Below are positions 60,652-64,000 of a stretch of 64,000 nt of DNA, one piece after another. Both the position numbers and the translations under genes were made by a program. The DNA comes from Austropuccinia psidii (Eukaryota > Basidiomycota > Pucciniomycetes > Pucciniales > Sphaerophragmiaceae): NCBI GenBank assembly GCA_023105745.1, contig JALGQZ010000008.1:25061866-25125865 (forward strand), in the 5' to 3' direction. The notes below the pieces were generated by a model. The model was not told where the DNA came from and ran no database searches. It saw only the letters and a program-made list of their open reading frames with translations. Each line of letters starts with the position of its first letter. Positions within the stretch are counted from its first letter, which is position 1.

Positions 60652-62569
60652 TGTGAGCCTTGAGGTATATTTTACATACCCAAATAGGCCACAATTATCT
60701 TAAAAAGAAATTTTGAATTATACATAACTCATAAATCATGCATATATTCAAAATTTATCATTTTTGATTTCAGAAAAGATGAATAACTTTTTATTGAGTA
60801 AGTAAATCCATGGATTTAAGGCCATATTTGGATTCTACACAAAAATTCACCTAGGGTAGCTCCATAGAGTAAATAAGCTCAAATTAACTCTCTGAGGTGG
60901 TAATATGGAAAATACTTCAACACCACATCATTAATACCACATAAAAGATCCGTGAAAATTTTTGTTTTTCTTGATTTTAGGCCAAAATAATGGGAAAGTG
61001 GGAAATCCCATGTTACATATACAGTAAGAATAGTGTTATACATGTTTTGAGCACTTAATATTATGGTATTCTTACATGCACTTTTGGTACACCCATAGTG
61101 GATATCTCACTTTAAGCTTAAATTTCTATTTTGATGTGAAAAATAAGCAAGGGGGACAAAAGACATCAAAGAGAGCCAGGGTACCCAACTTCTGAGCCCC
61201 CAGAGGCGTGGATAGCTCCAAAGCTTGGTTCCATGGCTGATCTTGACCCAATTGGTAGATTGAACCTCTTTGGGAACTTGGTTACCAAGTTACAACTACT
61301 GTAAAACACCAGAAAATAGCAAATAACCTGCTATTTTGACGTGCCAAGGAGGTAAACAGCTACTTGCACTCCTGTAACCATGTCAATTACTAATGACTTT
61401 CCATGGATAAACCCCAAAAGAGAATTTAAACCCTCTTTGGACTTGTATCCATTGATGTACCTCATAGCAACCAGTCAAACACTGATATTTGCAATTCTAC
61501 GTAGAAATGAGGTAAAAACTTCAAAAATTCATTAAAATTACAATTCTTAATGAATACTTCTGAAACTTTCAGGACTGATTGAGAACTGTATTATCTATGG
61601 TACAACCAAAATGAATTAAAGTTTTACTAGTAAAATCAAAAGTTTTACTACAGTCCATTTTTGGTTATTCTACGTGAAACACTGAATCTTCAAAAATTCA
61701 CAGTAAATACAACCTGTGATGAAATTGTCAATAAAATTGATAACCTTGGGAAATCAATGATTACTTTGGAATAAAAGAATATTTACAAATGTTACTCCTT
61801 TTATTCTTAACCATATTGGGGTTGGTAGTCACGTAAAAGCATCAATTAAGAAATTATGACAATTTTGTGTGATAACAGATGATGTAAGTACTAATCCAAA
61901 AGGGTTTAATGCTTTCTCACTCACTGGTTTTTCAGTTTGCTCCATGGCACGCCTCTGTGAGCTGTTGTTGACTTAAAAGAGGCCTTCTCTTGCTGTTTTT
62001 CTGTATTATCATCTTATTATCATTTTATATCATTGTTACCAACAAGTAAGTATTAGTTATACTATTCTTAAGTGTTTTAAATCTTTCAGAATCAATCAGA
62101 AAGACGTGAAATCATAGAATCCAACTATATATTGTTGTAATCCTGCTATAAATCATTTTGATCTCTTAAATCCACAATTCTACGTCAAATTTCTCTACTT
62201 TTATCTATCAATAAGTTCTTTGGAGTATTAGTGAGTCATTTATCTTTAATTCTTGAAGTTTTTCTCTGGTAATAGTTTTCTTCAAGGATTAGCTTTATAA
62301 TTATTCTTGCAAAAGATAATTATATATCAAAATAATTTTATTATTTCTAAAAGAAGTTTTTATTATAAAATTCTTCTTGTAATTGATTCTTGTAGACAAT
62401 TACTTGCTCACTGTTAAAATCACTAGTAGTGCTTAACACGTGAAAGAAATAATTCTTTAATTATTTAATTGTGGTTATAATAATATTTTATTATTATATG
62501 TCATAAGAACTGACATAGTACTGTTGATTAATAGTAATATTATCATCAGTTTCATAGTCACATCTTACA
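60652..62569 (+). repeat. 3' LTR of element 3
   Basis: 1918 bp, collinear with the 5' LTR over its full length. Followed by the GAATC target duplication. Examples of differences are GCCAGATTTGG/GCCATATTTGG and TTTACGCC/TTTAGGCC. Confidence 0.96.
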
Positions 62570-63069
62570 GAATCTGTGTGGAAGTTGATTTACCCATACC
62601 TTTTGCTCTAGATTTGATATGGGCAAATGGATGGAACCATCAGATAACCCTTCTTGTGCTCTTTCCAAAGAGACCCAACTTTGAGTATGTCATACTAAAA
62701 CTCTAGAAGGCAGATGAGATGTTTATTATGTATTTACTCTTATTCAACCTTTTTTGGCCATATCTTCTATAGTTTTGGCATCAGCTCAATTTGGATAGTA
62801 CCATTGGATAGCATTAATTGAGAGCTTCAATTTGCATACTCATTTAATGGGGTTCAGCCTCTTTCTCCATAATTTAGATGAGAGGTGAAAATTAAGGTTT
62901 ATGATAAGCAACTGCTTTGAGCTTGAATAAATTTGTTATTATTTATCCTAGGATTATAGGACCTGCATCTTTGGAATGGGTGATTTTCCTCTTTTTTTTG
63001 ATACCTTTTGAGCCTGTTTGGCTCAGATCCATGTTTTGGTGGTATTTTTCTCAACCATTGGTTTATGGT
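62570..63069 (-). repeat. Family B 5' LTR, third segment
   Basis: Continues the LTR from 52296 (GAATCTGTGTGGAAGTTG) and parallels 43225-43727 of the 3' LTR, including TTAATGGGGTT, TTATTTATCCTAGGATTAT and ACCATTGGTTTATGGT. It stops at ATGGT where the next element begins. The frame 62524-62706 is chance. Confidence 0.8.
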
Positions 63070-64000
63070 TGTAAGGTGTGGATATGAAACTTTGACAAAA
63101 TATGAAGTAATTTTCCTGTCCTCAAATGTTTTATAAGGTAAAATTATTTAAAAATAGTAAGAAAGAGTATTTTTGAGAGAAAAAACGCCAATTTTATTGC
63201 TTTTAACTTTTGAAGTATAAAACAATAATATAATAAATATTTTCTGTTTTACCAACAATAAAGATTTATCCAAAAATACTCTAAAAGTGATATTTAGGGA
63301 TACAAAGGAAATTCCTTCAGGAGCAATTTCAATTGGAATTAATTGAACAAAAAAATGCAAGCAATTAATGGAAGAACAAAGTCTTTCAAAATATATTTAA
63401 AGAGAAAACATTCCCAAAAGTGACCAAAGTGAATTTGGAAACAAAGTGACAAAGTTAACAGTGATGAAAGATGCTTTAATTCACTTTTGGGGTGGTTCAG
63501 GGGTCAAAATGATTATAAGAGTTACAAACAATGATCATAATGATTTTTTCACATGGTTAAAAGGTTCAAAATGTTTGAAACAGGGTGGTTAGAATCTTTT
63601 ATTGATTGGTTTAACAGTGTTTAAACTAATTATAAAAGGAAAAGCTTCCAACATGAAGAGAAAAGTGGGGCAAAGAAGACATTCTTTTATAGCCATCAAG
63701 TCGTGAAAAACAGTCTGACAACAGAAAAGTCAATTATGGCATCATTGAACCCTGGTTTAGCCCAAAAAATGGCTGGTTTAAGCCATTTTTTTCTACTTTT
63801 AGCCATTTTAGACCCTTAAATCAGCTATTACTATAGAAATACCTGGTATAGAGCCTTCAAAACACGTCATAATGTGTGTAAGAGGTGTAGAAACCAATTA
63901 AAACTGTTTTTACTAACATTGTTTTAGCTTAAGGGTAGTTTTACCCTCTTGGAAGCAGTTAAAACTACCCTGGTTGGTAGCAAAACCTCATCATCAATTG
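63070..64000 (-). repeat. Start of another inserted LTR, running off the window
   Basis: TGTAAGGTGTGGATATGAAA resembles the plus-strand start of minus-oriented family A LTRs (TGTAAGGTTTAACTATGAAA). It interrupts family B exactly at ATGGT (63065-63069); the intact 3' LTR copy continues ATGGTATTCTGG at 43720. The far end and target duplication lie outside the window. No gene was seen in it. Confidence 0.6.

Larger units (their letters stand above)
52297..62569 (+). mobile_element. Element 3: full-length but inactivated Ty3/gypsy element
   Basis: Both LTRs start TGTGAGCCTTGAGG and end CATCTTACA (1922 and 1918 bp). GAATC is duplicated exactly at 52292-52296 and 62570-62574. By eye the LTRs differ at a few tens of positions, so the insertion is older than element 2 but much younger than element 1. 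The internal region has gag, protease, RT, RNase H, integrase and a chromodomain-like end, broken by nine premature stops and two frameshifts, plus an overlapping spliced accessory frame near the 5' end. It sits inside the 5' LTR of family B. Confidence 0.96.
42407..64000 (-). mobile_element. Family B: old minus-strand Ty3-like element with four later insertions
   Basis: Its 3' LTR is at 42407-44035. Gag pieces run leftward from about 47840 to 44058, a tandem-repeat leader occupies 47.94-49.15 kb, and its 5' LTR begins at 49472. That LTR continues in pieces, 49472-49710, 51657-52296 and 62570-63069, because three younger elements sit inside it. A further solo LTR sits inside gag. Pol is missing: gag runs almost directly into the 3' LTR, which implies a large internal deletion. 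The right end lies beyond the window. Confidence 0.75.

Noticed and set aside
18008..64000. CRISPR-like or bacterial systems
   Set aside because: The tandem arrays seen are long, AT-rich or LTR-associated with no unique spacers, and genes have spliceosomal introns; the DNA is eukaryotic.

Overview
The window looks like nuclear DNA of a fungus with a very AT-rich, transposon-swollen genome. The best fit is a rust fungus (Pucciniales). The retrotransposon Gag and Pol proteins, and an unusual antisense protein, closely resemble predicted proteins I recall from Austropuccinia psidii. That recollection was not checked by any search. The single host gene has many 50-100 nt GT-AG introns, as expected for a basidiomycete. 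I found no rRNA, tRNA, CRISPR array or prokaryotic feature.

Layout. 1-5501: 3' part of a decayed Ty3/gypsy element (element 1), inserted into the protease region of another decayed Ty3 element (family C, 5502 to about 12.5 kb). 12.6-16.0 kb: AT-rich DNA without genes. 16010-18002: solo LTR of family A with an exact 5-bp target duplication. 18893-21776: the one clear host gene, a 13-exon ITFG1/TIP (LINKIN) homologue encoding a 670-residue FG-GAP membrane protein, visibly richer in GC than its surroundings. 22.4-23.1 kb: remnant of a gene resembling NAM-associated/trihelix-type proteins. 23.1-26.2 kb: AT-rich DNA with possible old LTR debris. 26227-36553: an intact, young Ty3 chromovirus (element 2) with 761-bp LTRs that differ at 3 positions by eye and a TAGAG target duplication. 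36.56-40.4 kb: AT-rich DNA. 40.4-42.4 kb: decayed family C gag. 42407 to beyond 64000: an old minus-strand Ty3 element (family B) that has itself taken four later insertions: a solo LTR (44586-46549), a second solo LTR (49711-51656), a complete but inactivated Ty3 element (element 3, 52297-62569) and an LTR running off the end (63070 onward). The first three are flanked by exact 5-bp duplications.

Most interesting content. Element 2 carries far more than gag-pol. Its gag and pol are joined by a textbook -1 frameshift signal: a GGGAAAA heptamer followed by a stem-loop. Between pol and the 3' LTR it carries an antisense gene with one 50-nt intron. The 396-residue product has a perfectly spaced Zn2Cys6 (GAL4-type) cysteine cluster. 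Upstream of that gene lies an array of seven CGG triplets exactly 7 bp apart, the kind of triplet that Zn2Cys6 proteins read. Together they suggest a retrotransposon that encodes its own zinc-cluster regulator, possibly acting on a binding array it also carries. Element 3 shows a second unusual arrangement: a spliced accessory reading frame overlapping the 5' part of gag in a different frame. Family B has a leader built of about seven 170-180 bp repeats, most with two predicted hairpins.

Limits: coordinates of exons, LTR ends and target duplications were read by eye. Identities and base composition are visual impressions, not computed values.
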